A program made the translations under genes and the position numbers. Source: Petropleomorpha daqingensis (GTDB lineage: Bacteria; Actinomycetota; Actinomycetes; Mycobacteriales; Geodermatophilaceae). From it: a DNA stretch of 64,000 nt. Below are positions 48,247 to 57,256 of the stretch, in pieces. Below the pieces are notes generated by a model. The model did not search any database. It was not told the DNA's origin and was given only the letters and a program-made list of their open reading frames with translations. The stretch's first letter is position 1; each line of letters starts with the position of its first letter. The DNA lies in the NCBI RefSeq assembly GCF_013408985.1, contig NZ_JACBZT010000001.1, positions 3,348,001 to 3,412,000 on the forward strand, read 5' to 3'.

Positions 48247-48674
48247 CGGCGCCCGACCCGGTCCGCGCCGCGCGGGCGCTCAACGGCGGCGCCGCCGCGG
48301 TGCTCGTGCTCGAGGCGATCGTCGTCCTGTTCGTGCCGCGCGGGATCGCGCAGAGCGGGCCGGGCCTCACCGGCTTCCGGCTGACCTACCTGCTGGTCCT
48401 CGCCGTCCTGCTGATCCTGGCCGCGGGGGTGCAGCGGCGCCCGCGCGGGCTGGTCATCGGCACGGTCCTGCAGGTCCCGCTGGTCCTGACCGGGCTGTTC
48501 AACTCCGTGCTGTGGGTGGTCGGCGGCATCTTCGCGCTGCTGTGGCTGTACCTGCTGCAGCTGCGGCGGGACATGCTCGGCTCGATCCTGCCGCGCCCGG
48601 CGGCGCCCCATCCGGCGCCCGATCCGTCGCCCGACACGCCTCCCGGGTCGCAGGAGGAGCAGCCGCACCAGTAG
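48243..48674 (+). CDS. DUF4233 membrane protein
   Basis: 143 aa, GTG overlapping the folC stop. Four hydrophobic helices: GGAAAVLVLEAIVVLFV, FRLTYLLVLAVLLILAAG, GLVIGTVLQVPLVLTGLF and SVLWVVGGIFALLWLYLLQL. It has a hydrophilic Pro/Gln-rich tail. The DUF4233 family is found right behind folC in many actinobacteria; its function is unknown. Tight translational coupling is the only clue here. Confidence 0.88.
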   Translation: MTAPDPVRAARALNGGAAAVLVLEAIVVLFVPRGIAQSGPGLTGFRLTYLLVLAVLLILAAGVQRRPRGLVIGTVLQVPLVLTGLFNSVLWVVGGIFALLWLYLLQLRRDMLGSILPRPAAPHPAPDPSPDTPPGSQEEQPHQ

Positions 48675-48770
48675 TCGCCCGGCCGGGCGATTCTCGGCGC
48701 AACGGGCCGACGCGTTCCGCCTGCCGCCCTACTCTGGCGCACCCTGCTCGACCTCCCAGGAGCGTGCGCC

Positions 48771-49841
48771 GTGGTTGCGTCCGGTCGTCGATCCCGTCGC
48801 CCGTGGCTGGTGGCGGCCGGCGTGGTGCTGGTCGCCGTCCTGCCCGCGTGCGGCCCGGACGAGCAACCGCGGGCGACGGGGACGTCCTCCAGCAGCACGA
48901 CCGCGGCCCCGACGACCACGACGCCGCCGCCCCCTCCGCCCCCGCCGCCGGTCTACCCGCTCACCGGGGTGCAGGCGCCGGGTGTGGTCAACCGGCCGGC
49001 ACTCGCGGTGAAGATCGAGAACTCGATCGACGCCCGGCCGCAGACGGGGCTGAACATGGCCGACATGGTCTGGGAGGAGGTCGTCGAGGGCGGCATCACC
49101 CGCTACGTCGCGGTGTACCAGTCCGCCGTCCCCGCCGAGATCGGGCCGGTGCGCTCGGTGCGGCCGATGGACCCGGCCATCGCCGCGCCGCTGCACGGGC
49201 TGCTCGCCTTCTCCGGGGGGCAGCAGCAGTACGTCGACGCGGTCGGCGCGGCCGGCCTGCAGGTGCTCAGCATGGACGCCGGCTCGGGCGGCTTCTACCG
49301 GGTGCACTCCCGGCGCGCGCCGCACAACGTCTACGCGACGCCGCAGACCCTCCTCGACCAGGCCGACGGCGCGCACGTCGCGAGCCCGCCGCCGCAATTC
49401 ACCTTCGCCGGGCCGGGTCAGCCGCCCTCCGCCGGTGCGCCTGCGGGGGTCGTGCGCCTGACGATGTCGGGGGTCAGCCACCCCAGCTGGACGTGGAGCC
49501 CGCCGGACGGCGCCTGGCTGCGCTCGGAGGGGCCGTCGCCCGCGGTCGAGGCGGACGGGGCCCGGCTGCGCGCGACCAACGTCGTCGTCCTGTCCGTGAA
49601 CGTGGTGAACACCTCCGCGCGTGACCCCGCCGGCAACCCGGTGCCCGAGACGCAGCTGCTCGGATCCGGGTCCGCGCTGGTCGCGATCGGCGGGACCGTG
49701 GTGACCGCGACCTGGTCGAAGGCCTCGCTCGGCGACCCCGTCGTCCTGACCGGCCCGGACGGCGCCGTCGTGCGACTCGCTCCCGGCACCACCTGGGTGG
49801 AGCTCGTGCCGCTGCGGACCGGATCGGTGACCACCGGCTGA
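48771..49841 (+). CDS. DUF3048 lipoprotein
   Basis: 356 aa, GTG with AGGAG about 9 nt upstream. Signal peptide with lipobox VLPAC, a Thr/Pro-rich linker (a run of nine Pro after TTTT), then the DUF3048 domain starting PLTGVQAPGVVNRPALAVKIENSIDARPQTGLNMADMVWEE and continuing GGITRYVAVYQSAVPAEIGPVRSVRP. The family (YerB-type) is secreted and of unknown function. The N-terminal DUF3048 domain is followed by a C-terminal beta domain (VVVTATWSKASLGDPVVL). Convergent with the Clp-N gene (32-nt gap). Confidence 0.88.
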   Translation: MVASGRRSRRPWLVAAGVVLVAVLPACGPDEQPRATGTSSSSTTAAPTTTTPPPPPPPPPVYPLTGVQAPGVVNRPALAVKIENSIDARPQTGLNMADMVWEEVVEGGITRYVAVYQSAVPAEIGPVRSVRPMDPAIAAPLHGLLAFSGGQQQYVDAVGAAGLQVLSMDAGSGGFYRVHSRRAPHNVYATPQTLLDQADGAHVASPPPQFTFAGPGQPPSAGAPAGVVRLTMSGVSHPSWTWSPPDGAWLRSEGPSPAVEADGARLRATNVVVLSVNVVNTSARDPAGNPVPETQLLGSGSALVAIGGTVVTATWSKASLGDPVVLTGPDGAVVRLAPGTTWVELVPLRTGSVTTG

Positions 49842-49873
49842 GCCCGCGGCCAGCAGCAGGCGCAGCCAGAGCA

Positions 49874-50419
49874 CTACGCGGCGTCGGGGGCGTCGAGCCG
49901 CCGGCGCAGGTCGGTCAGGTCGACGTCCAGGTGGTCGAGGACGGCGCTCGAGCGCTTCTCCTCGGCGCCGAGGACACCGAGCAGGACGTGCCGGGTGTCG
50001 ATCTCGCCGTCGCCCCGGCGGATCGCGGCCCGCAGGGAGAGCGAGAGCGCCTTCTTGGCGTGGTCGGTGAACGGGAGGTGCCCGCCCGGACGGCGGCGGC
50101 CCTGGCGGGCGCGGTCGGCGAGCGCGCCCGATCCGAACGCGGCCTCCGCTGCCGCCTGCACCTTGCCGAGGTCGATGCCGAGCGCGGCGAGCGCGTCGGC
50201 GTCCAGGGCGCTGCTGGGGTCGCCGACCTCGCGGACGGCGGTCCGCAACCGGGACGGGTCGACGCCCGCCGCGTGCAGCGCCTGGCCGCCCGGACCCCCG
50301 ACCATGGCGATGCCGAGCAGCAGGTGGGTGGCGTCGATGAACGGCTCGCGGGCCTCGCGCGCCTCCGTCTGGGCGAGGACGACCACCCGCCGGGCCTCCT
50401 CGGTGAAGCGTTCGAACAT
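49874..50419 (-). CDS. stand-alone Clp N-terminal domain protein (ClpC2-like)
   Basis: 181 aa: MFERFTEEARRVVVLAQTEAREAREPFIDATHLLLGIAMVGGPG is the first Clp-N repeat, and FTDHAKKALSLSLRAAIRRGDGEIDTRHVLLGVLGAEE is the second. There is no AAA+ module. ClpC N-domains bind substrates, adaptors, phospho-Arg and cyclic-peptide antibiotics such as cyclomarin; a stand-alone copy can act as a decoy or sensor, as reported for mycobacterial ClpC2. Here it is the second gene of an HTH/Clp-N operon with 2 nt between stop and start. Overall similarity to ClpC2 is inferred from domain content. Confidence 0.88.
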   Translation of the reverse strand: MFERFTEEARRVVVLAQTEAREAREPFIDATHLLLGIAMVGGPGGQALHAAGVDPSRLRTAVREVGDPSSALDADALAALGIDLGKVQAAAEAAFGSGALADRARQGRRRPGGHLPFTDHAKKALSLSLRAAIRRGDGEIDTRHVLLGVLGAEEKRSSAVLDHLDVDLTDLRRRLDAPDAA

Positions 50420-50421
50420 CG

Positions 50422-50643
50422 TCAGCGATCCCTTCTCGACCGGGCGTGCTTCTTGTGGACCGCCTGCCGGGAGACCCCGAGCGCGTCGGCGACCTGCTGC
50501 CAGGACCAGCCGCGGTCCCGGGCGTTGGCCACCTGCAGCGCCTCCAGCCGGTCGGCGAGCTCGCGCAGGGCGCGGATGGCCCGCAGGCCGGTGGCCGGGT
50601 CGTCGGCCGCGGCGGCGGTCGTGACATCGGTGGGTGTTGCCAT
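50422..50643 (-). CDS. 73-aa HTH DNA-binding protein, probable autorepressor
   Basis: Starts at ATG 50643. The segment RAIRALRELADRLEALQVANARDRGWSWQQVADALGVSRQAVHKKHARSRR has an HTH at ~46-66 of the type that precedes the Clp-N domain in mycobacterial ClpC2. In that protein the HTH and Clp-N are one chain; here they are separate consecutive genes, so they probably interact. The promoter has two GTCAAC/GTTGAC operators (50647-50663 and 50674-50690) exactly over the -35 and -10 elements, and the mRNA would be leaderless. The likely role is repression of its own operon. Confidence 0.82.
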   Translation of the reverse strand: MATPTDVTTAAAADDPATGLRAIRALRELADRLEALQVANARDRGWSWQQVADALGVSRQAVHKKHARSRRDR

Positions 50644-50646
50644 GGC

Positions 50647-50690
50647 TGTCAATCTAGGTTGACATCTCGGAGGTGTCAACCAAAGTTGAC
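50647..50690 (-). promoter_or_regulatory. promoter and double operator of HTH/Clp-N operon
   Basis: On the minus strand, TTGACA (50679-50674), a 17-bp spacer and TAGATT (50656-50651), with the expected start about at the ATG (50643). Two copies of GTCAACNTNGNTTGACA (50690-50674 and 50663-50647) with centres 27 bp apart cover the -35 and the -10/start. Classic layout for autorepression. Confidence 0.8.
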
Positions 50691-50717
50691 GAACGGCGTC
50701 CCGTACGCTGCCGCCTC

Positions 50718-51140
50718 GTGTCCGCACCCACTGCTGAGCGCACCCTGGTCCTGGTCAAGCCCGACGGCGTCGCCCGCGGCCTGGTCGGCGAGGTCGTCTC
50801 CCGGCTGGAGGCCAAGGGCCTGCGGCTGGTCGCCGCCGAGCTGCGCACCCTGACCGCCGAGACCGCCGAGACGCACTACGCCGAGCACCGCGAGCGGCCG
50901 TTCTTCGCCTCGCTGGTCGAGTTCATCACCAGCGGCCCGCTGATGGCGCTGGTCGTCGAGGGCCCGCGGGCGATCGAGGCGTTCCGCGCGCTGGCCGGCG
51001 CGACCGACCCGGTGAAGGCGGGCCCCGGCACGATCCGCGGCGACTTCGCCCTCGAGGTGCAGTCCAACATCGTGCACGGCTCCGACTCGCCCGAGTCCGC
51101 CGCGCGCGAGGTGCAGCTCTTCTTCCCCGACCTGGGCTGA
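50718..51140 (+). CDS. ndk: nucleoside-diphosphate kinase
   Basis: 140 aa from GTG 50718: [25 protein letters not shown] (strand 1), the Kpn-loop region, [19 protein letters not shown], and the active-site His ~120 in [13 protein letters not shown]. It makes NTPs and dNTPs from diphosphates by a phospho-His intermediate. TACGCT (50704-50709) is a likely -10, placing its promoter back to back with the HTH/Clp-N promoter. GTG rather than an upstream start is chosen because translation further upstream runs into the operator region. Confidence 0.97.
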   Translation: MSAPTAERTLVLVKPDGVARGLVGEVVSRLEAKGLRLVAAELRTLTAETAETHYAEHRERPFFASLVEFITSGPLMALVVEGPRAIEAFRALAGATDPVKAGPGTIRGDFALEVQSNIVHGSDSPESAAREVQLFFPDLG

Positions 51141-51146
51141 GGGGAG

Positions 51147-51179
51147 CAGCGTTTGATCAGGTGACCTGATCAAACGCTG
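51147..51179. terminator. 33-bp palindrome after ndk, copy 1
   Basis: Perfect 16-bp arms CAGCGTTTGATCAGGT and ACCTGATCAAACGCTG with a single central G, 7 nt after the ndk stop. Shares a 21-bp core with copy 2 (51214-51238). Confidence 0.85.
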
Positions 51180-51213
51180 TCCTACTGCACCAGCGTTGCC
51201 GAAGGAGGCCAGC

Positions 51214-51238
51214 CGTTGATCAGGTGACCTGATCAACG
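51214..51238. repeat. 25-bp palindrome, copy 2
   Basis: 12-bp arms CGTTGATCAGGT and ACCTGATCAACG around a central G. Flanking CCAG/CTGG extend the stem with one bulge. A second copy of the ndk terminator sequence, 52 nt before the ABC gene start. It may be a second terminator or an operator for the ABC operon. Confidence 0.8.
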
Positions 51239-51289
51239 CTGGACCCAATCCGGTCGTCGGGTGTCGGTGGGGCTGGTTACCGTCGTCCG

Positions 51290-52249
<960 letters not shown>

Positions 52250-52327
52250 GGTGACCGAGCTTGCGAGGTCACCCAGGGGCACAGCACCGCCGGTCAGGAG
52301 TCCGACGAGCGTCAGCGAGGAGGGCTC

Positions 52328-53113
52328 GTGACCGTCCCCGTGCTCACACCGGGCGCCCTGGCCTTCGCAGGTCAGCGGCTCACCGCCTACCGGCACTTCT
52401 GGCGCAGCAGTCTGATCAGCAGCGTGCTGGAGCCGGCGCTGTTCCTCGCCTCGATGGGGCTGACGCTGGGCATCCTGGTCGACCGCGGCCCCGGCCTGCC
52501 CGGCGGCGTCTCCTACCTGTCGTTCCTCGCGCCGGGGCTGCTGGCCGCCGCGGCGATGCAGACCGGGTCGTTCGAGTCGACCTACCCGGTGCTCGGCGCG
52601 ATCAAGTGGGACAAGACCTACGACGCCGTGCTGGCCACGCCGACCCGGGTGCCCGACCTGCTGGTCGGCCAGCTGCTGTACGTCGCGTTCCGGGTGACGA
52701 CGTCGGCGGCGCTGTTCCTCGCCGTCCTGGTGCTCTTCGGGGCGGCCGACAGCTGGCTGGTGGTGCTCGCCGTGCCCGCCGCGCTGCTGACCGGCATGGC
52801 CTTCGCCGCCCCGATCACGGCGTACGCGGCGACGCTGGACAACGACAGCGGGTTCGCCGCGGTGCAGCGGTTCCTGATCATCCCGATGTTCCTGTTCTCG
52901 GGGACGTTCTTCCCGGTCAGCCAGCTGCCGGCGGTCTTCGAGTGGATCGCCTACGTCACCCCGCTGTGGCACGGGGTCTCCCTGGCCCGTGGCCTCGCGC
53001 TCGGCACCATCGATCTCGGCGCCGGCCTGCTGCACGTCGGCTACCTGGCGCTGTGGATCGCCGGCGGCGTGCTGCTCGCCCGGTGGGCCTACCGCCGGAG
53101 GCTGCTCACGTGA
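52328..53113 (+). CDS. ABC-2 type permease, first subunit
   Basis: 261 aa, GTG at 52328. Six hydrophobic segments: SVLEPALFLASMGLTLGI, SYLSFLAPGLLAAAAM, AALFLAVLVLFGAADSWLVVLAVPAALLTG, FLIIPMFLFSGTFFPVS and further ones. MFLFSGTFFPVSQLPAVFEWIAYVTPLWHGVSLARGL is the signature of ABC-2 drug permeases (NodJ/DrrB type). Paralogue of the next gene; the two likely form a heterodimeric channel. Overlaps it by 4 nt. Confidence 0.9.
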   Translation: MTVPVLTPGALAFAGQRLTAYRHFWRSSLISSVLEPALFLASMGLTLGILVDRGPGLPGGVSYLSFLAPGLLAAAAMQTGSFESTYPVLGAIKWDKTYDAVLATPTRVPDLLVGQLLYVAFRVTTSAALFLAVLVLFGAADSWLVVLAVPAALLTGMAFAAPITAYAATLDNDSGFAAVQRFLIIPMFLFSGTFFPVSQLPAVFEWIAYVTPLWHGVSLARGLALGTIDLGAGLLHVGYLALWIAGGVLLARWAYRRRLLT

Positions 53114-53955
53114 GCGCCGAGACGCTGGAGCTCGCCTCCCCGCCACAGCCCGGGTCGCTGCTGCTGCGGGTCTTCCCGCTCTACCCGCTGTCGGCCCGGC
53201 GGGCCGGGTACCTCGTGCAGCGCAACTTCCTGGTCGCCAAGCGGACCTGGGTCCTGTTCGTCTCCGGCTTCTTCGAGCCGTTCTTCTACCTGCTCTCGAT
53301 CGGCGTCGGCATCGGCGGGCTGGTGGGCGACGTGGTGACCGACACCGGGACGTCGCTGACCTACCAGCAGTTCGTCGCCCCGGCGCTGCTGGCCAGCTCG
53401 GCCATGAACGGCGCGATCTACGACGCCGTCCACAACCTGTACTTCAAGCTGCGGTACTCGAAGCTCTACGACGCCGTGCTGGCCACGCCGCTCTCGGCGC
53501 CCGACGCCGCGGTGGGGGAGACGACCTGGGCGCTGCTGCGCGGCGCGTCCTACTCGGCGGCCTTCCTCGTGATCATGGCGATCCTCGGGCTGGTCGAGTC
53601 GTGGTGGGCGGTGCTCGCACTGCCGGCGGCGATCCTCATCGGCTTCGCCTTCGCCGCGGCCGGGCTGGCGGCCACCACGTTCCTGCGCAGCTGGCAGGAC
53701 TTCGAGTTCGTGCAGCTCGCCGTCCTGCCGATGTTCCTGTTCTCGACGACCTTCTACCCGCTGTCGACCTACCCCGAGCCGTTGCAGTGGGTCGTGCGGT
53801 GCACGCCGCTCTACCACGGCATCGAGCTGATCCGGAACCTCGTCACCGGCGAGGTCGGCTGGTCGCTGCTCGGCAACGCCGTGTACCTGCTGGTCATGGG
53901 CCTGATCGGGCTGGCGATCGGCGCCCGCCGCCTGTCCGGCCTGCTGCTGAAGTAA
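53110..53955 (+). CDS. ABC-2 type permease, second subunit
   Basis: 281 aa, GTG overlapping the previous stop (GTGA). Same fold as the previous subunit with a longer N-terminus: QRNFLVAKRTWVLFVSGFFEPFFYLLSIGVGIGGLV, then MFLFSTTFYPLSTYPEPLQWVVRCTPLYHGIELIRNLV. About six membrane helices. It works with the ATPase 51290-52249. The 3' end overlaps the convergent 99-aa zinc protein by about 62 nt. Confidence 0.9.
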   Translation: MSAETLELASPPQPGSLLLRVFPLYPLSARRAGYLVQRNFLVAKRTWVLFVSGFFEPFFYLLSIGVGIGGLVGDVVTDTGTSLTYQQFVAPALLASSAMNGAIYDAVHNLYFKLRYSKLYDAVLATPLSAPDAAVGETTWALLRGASYSAAFLVIMAILGLVESWWAVLALPAAILIGFAFAAAGLAATTFLRSWQDFEFVQLAVLPMFLFSTTFYPLSTYPEPLQWVVRCTPLYHGIELIRNLVTGEVGWSLLGNAVYLLVMGLIGLAIGARRLSGLLLK

Positions 53956-54193
53956 GGCGGGCCGAGGCGAGCGGCATCGACGTGAGGTGCCACCCCCGGC
54001 AGGCCCCGCAGCGGTAGACGCGGATCGGCACCTTCTCACGCACCTGGTCGTCGCCGGCGCGCCCGATCCGGACGAGAGCCAGCTTGGCGTCGAGCGCCGT
54101 CCTGAACCTGTGCTTCCCGGTGCATCCGTGCACGTCGACCAGTCTCGGGCCTCCGCCGACTGCGCAGTTGCAGTCGCCGACATCTGTGGACAC
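53894..54193 (-). CDS. 99-aa zinc-ribbon-like protein
   Basis: GTG start at 54193. HGCTGKHRFRTALDAKLALVRI, then RVYRCGACRGWHLTS. The CxxC (CGAC) plus the first Cys and His could form a zinc site. The pattern K-x-R-x-x-T-x-L-D-A-x-x-A, then Y-x-C-x-x-C-x-G-W-H-L-T, occurs in short actinobacterial and phage-associated proteins of unknown function. Convergent with the permease gene, 62-nt overlap at the 3' ends; its last ~25 residues may be read-through of the overlap. Confidence 0.65.
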   Translation of the reverse strand: MSTDVGDCNCAVGGGPRLVDVHGCTGKHRFRTALDAKLALVRIGRAGDDQVREKVPIRVYRCGACRGWHLTSMPLASARLTSAAGRTGGGRRSPARSGP

Positions 54194-54266
54194 GCCGCGG
54201 CGGGCGACCAGTAGTGCTCACTCGGCAGGGGAGGGGCGCTCCACCGCCGTCTACCCTGGACCGGTC

Positions 54267-56195
54267 ATGAGCGTCGCGTCCCTGTACCCCCGTCTCGAAC
54301 CGCTGCTGGCCCAGGTCGGCAAGCCGATCCAGTACGTGGGCGGTGAGCTGAACTCGCAGGTCAAGGAGTGGGACGACGTCGCCGTCCACTGGGCGCTGAT
54401 GTACCCCGACGCCTACGAGGTCGGGCTGCCCAACCAGGGCCTCATGATCCTGTACGAGGTGCTCAACGAGCGCCCCGACGCCCTCGCCGAGCGCACCTAC
54501 GCCGTGTGGCCCGACCTCGCCGCGCTGATGCGCGAGCACGGGGTCGACCAGTTCACCGTCGACGCCCACCGGCCGGTCCGCGCCTTCGACCTGCTCGGCG
54601 TCAGCTTCGCCACCGAGCTCGGCTACACCAACCTGCTCGAGACGCTCGACCTCGCCGGCATCCCGCTGCACGCCGCCGACCGCGACGAGACCCATCCGGT
54701 CGTGATCGCCGGCGGGCACGCCGCGTTCAACCCCGAGCCCATCGCCGACTTCGTCGACGCCGCCGTCCTCGGCGACGGCGAGCAGGTGGTCGGCGACATC
54801 ACCGACGTCGTCCGCATCTGGAAGGACCAGGGCCGTCCCGGCGGCCGCGAGGAGCTGCTCGCCCGGCTGGCCCGGGTCGACGGCGTCTACGTGCCGCGCT
54901 TCTACGCCGTCTCCTACGCCCCCGACGGCACCATCGCCGCGGTCACCCGGACCCGGGACGACGTCCCGGCCCGGGTCGGCAAGCGCACCGTGATGGACCT
55001 CGACGAGTGGCCCTACCCGAAGACGCCGCTGGTGCCGATGGCCGAGAGCGTGCACGAGCGGATGAGCGTGGAGATCTTCCGCGGCTGCACCCGTGGCTGC
55101 CGCTTCTGCCAGGCCGGGATGATCACCCGCCCGGTCCGCGAGCGGACGATCACCGGCATCGGCTCGATGGTCGACCAGGGGCTGCGCGCCACCGGCTACG
55201 AGGAGGTCGGGCTGCTGTCGCTGTCGTCGGCCGACCACTCCGAGATCGGGCAGATCGCCAAGGAGCTCGCCGACCGCTACGAGGACAGCAAGACCGGGCT
55301 TTCCCTTCCCTCCACGAGGGTTGATGCATTCAACGTCACCCTCGCCAACGAGCTCTCCCGCAACGGACGGCGCAGCGGGCTGACGTTCGCCCCCGAGGGC
55401 GGCAGCGAGCGGATCCGCCGGGTGATCAACAAGACGGTGTCCAAGGAGGACCTCGTCCGCACGGTCACCACCGCCTACGCCAACGGCTGGCGCCAGGTGA
55501 AGCTCTACTTCATGTGCGGCCTCCCCACGGAGACCGACGAGGACGTCCTGGAGATCGCCGAGCTCGCCGTCGAGGTGATCCGGGCCGGCCGGGAGGCCAG
55601 CGGCAGCAAGGACATCCGCTGCACGGTCTCGATCGGCGGTTTCGTGCCCAAGCCGCACACCCCGTTCCAGTGGGCCGGGCAGGCCAGCGCCGAGACGATC
55701 GACGCCCGGCTCAAGCTGCTGCGGCAGGCGATCAACAACGACCGCCGGATCGGCCGCTCCATCGGCCTGCGCTACCACGACGGCAAGCCCGGGGTCATCG
55801 AAGGCCTGCTCTCCCGCGGCGACCGCCGGGTCGGCCGGGTGATCGAGCGCGTCTGGCGCGACGGCGGCCACTTCGACGGCTGGAGCGAGCACTTCTCCTA
55901 CGAGCGCTGGACGACGGCGGCCGCCGAGGAGCTCGGCGCCTTCGGCGTCGACCTGGACTGGTTCACCACCCGCGAGCGCACCGAGCACGAGGTGCTGCCC
56001 TGGGACCACCTCGACTCCGGCCTGGACAAGGAGTGGCTCTGGGAGGACTGGCAGGAGGCGATCTCCGAGGAGGAGGTCGGCGACTGCCGCTGGACCGGCT
56101 GCTACGACTGCGGCGTCTGCCCGACCATGGGCACCGAGATCCAGATCGGCCCGACCGGTCGCAGCCTCCTGCCGCTCACGGTGGTCGGCCGCTAG
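54267..56195 (+). CDS. radical SAM protein, TIGR03960 family
   Basis: 642 aa, ATG at 54267. B12-binding-like N-terminal half (YEVGLPNQGLMILYEVLNERPD; DLLGVSFATELGYTNLLETLDLAGIP), then the 4Fe-4S motif EIFRGCTRGCRFCQAGMI, a Cx3Cx2C radical-SAM site, followed by LLSLSSADHSEI and VSIGGFVPKPHTPFQWAGQ. Extra C-terminal Cys (GCYDCGVCP). The family pairs with TIGR03936 (next gene) and precedes rne in many actinobacteria; the reaction is unknown. The start was preferred over upstream in-frame codons, which would overlap the 99-aa gene. Confidence 0.93.
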   Translation: MSVASLYPRLEPLLAQVGKPIQYVGGELNSQVKEWDDVAVHWALMYPDAYEVGLPNQGLMILYEVLNERPDALAERTYAVWPDLAALMREHGVDQFTVDAHRPVRAFDLLGVSFATELGYTNLLETLDLAGIPLHAADRDETHPVVIAGGHAAFNPEPIADFVDAAVLGDGEQVVGDITDVVRIWKDQGRPGGREELLARLARVDGVYVPRFYAVSYAPDGTIAAVTRTRDDVPARVGKRTVMDLDEWPYPKTPLVPMAESVHERMSVEIFRGCTRGCRFCQAGMITRPVRERTITGIGSMVDQGLRATGYEEVGLLSLSSADHSEIGQIAKELADRYEDSKTGLSLPSTRVDAFNVTLANELSRNGRRSGLTFAPEGGSERIRRVINKTVSKEDLVRTVTTAYANGWRQVKLYFMCGLPTETDEDVLEIAELAVEVIRAGREASGSKDIRCTVSIGGFVPKPHTPFQWAGQASAETIDARLKLLRQAINNDRRIGRSIGLRYHDGKPGVIEGLLSRGDRRVGRVIERVWRDGGHFDGWSEHFSYERWTTAAAEELGAFGVDLDWFTTRERTEHEVLPWDHLDSGLDKEWLWEDWQEAISEEEVGDCRWTGCYDCGVCPTMGTEIQIGPTGRSLLPLTVVGR

Positions 56196-56962
56196 TGGCC
56201 CGCATGCCTGAGGGGCCGCCGCCGCCCCCGACCGTGCAGAAGCTGCGCCTGCGCTACGCCAAGCGCGGCCGGCTGCGCTTCGCCTCGCACCGCGACCTGG
56301 CCCGGGCGCTGGAGCGGGCGCTGCGCCGCGCCCAGGTGCCGATGGCGTTCTCCGCCGGCTTCACCCCGCACCCGAAGATCTCCTACCTCGGCGCGGCGCC
56401 CACCGGCGCGGCCAGCGAGGCCGAGTACGCCGAGATCGGGCTGGCCGAGCGGCGCGATCCCGAGCAGGTGCGCGCCGCCCTGGACGCCGCGCTGCCGGAG
56501 GACGTCGTCGTCCTGGAGTGCGTCGAGGCGGGGGAGGGGACCGGCTCGCTCGCCGACCGGATCGACACCTCGGTCTGGCGCATCGAGCTGCCCGGGCTGC
56601 CCCTCGCCGACCTGCAGTCGGCCCTGGACGCCTTCCTCGCGCGCGACGAGGTGACCGTCGCGCGGCGCACCAAGACCGGCCTCAAGGACGTCGATGCGCG
56701 CGCCGCCGTCTTCGGCGCGTCGGCGGTCGAGGAGGCAGGTTGTGCCATACTGAATGCGGTCGTCCGGCAGGTGACGCCCGCTGTACGACCCGACGACGTG
56801 TTGGCCGCTCTCGCTGCCGTCGCCGACCTGCGCCCGCCGTTGCCCGCCAGGGCCGTGCGTGCGGCGCAAGGCCGGCTCGACGACGACGGGACCGTGGCCG
56901 ATCCGCTCGGTCCTGACCGTGCGGCGCGCACCCGCTGCCAGGGGGAGCACGCGACGGTCTGA
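56195..56962 (+). CDS. TIGR03936 family protein (DUF2344), radical SAM partner
   Basis: 255 aa from GTG 56195, overlapping the TAG of the radical SAM gene by one base (ATG 56204 is also possible). N-terminal LRLRYAKRGRLRFASHRDLARALERALRRAQVPMAFSAGFTPHPKISYLGAAPTGAAS is the family signature. It is usually encoded together with TIGR03960, sometimes fused, so it probably works as its partner. Function unknown. Lies upstream of rne. Confidence 0.93.
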   Translation: MARMPEGPPPPPTVQKLRLRYAKRGRLRFASHRDLARALERALRRAQVPMAFSAGFTPHPKISYLGAAPTGAASEAEYAEIGLAERRDPEQVRAALDAALPEDVVVLECVEAGEGTGSLADRIDTSVWRIELPGLPLADLQSALDAFLARDEVTVARRTKTGLKDVDARAAVFGASAVEEAGCAILNAVVRQVTPAVRPDDVLAALAAVADLRPPLPARAVRAAQGRLDDDGTVADPLGPDRAARTRCQGEHATV

Positions 56963-57031
56963 CCCGCGCCGTCGCGTGGCACGGCTGCCAGACGTGCCGC
57001 ACGCTCGGAGTCACCCGGCCCCGGGCACCTC

Positions 57032-57094
57032 AGACCTGCACCACCGAAGACCTGCACCACCGAAGACCTGCACCACCGAAGACCTGCACCACCG
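57032..57094. repeat. four tandem 16-bp repeats in rne leader
   Basis: AGACCTGCACCACCGA repeats almost four times (57032-57047, 57048-57063, 57064-57079, 57080-57094). It lies in the 294-nt gap between TIGR03936 and rne, which shows no gene. RNase E mRNA leaders in other bacteria are sites of autoregulation; that this array does so is speculation. Confidence 0.9.
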
Positions 57095-57256
57095 GCCCCC
57101 GGCCGCGGCGACCGCCGCGCGGGAGCCACCCACAGACTTGATGCGGGTCGGGCGACCCGCCGCACCCCGTGCGGTCGCCCAGCCCCGCCCAACCCGCGTT
57201 CCTGCGCGGCCGCCGAGAGATCGGCGCCCGGGAACGCACACAGGAGGCGAGCCCTC

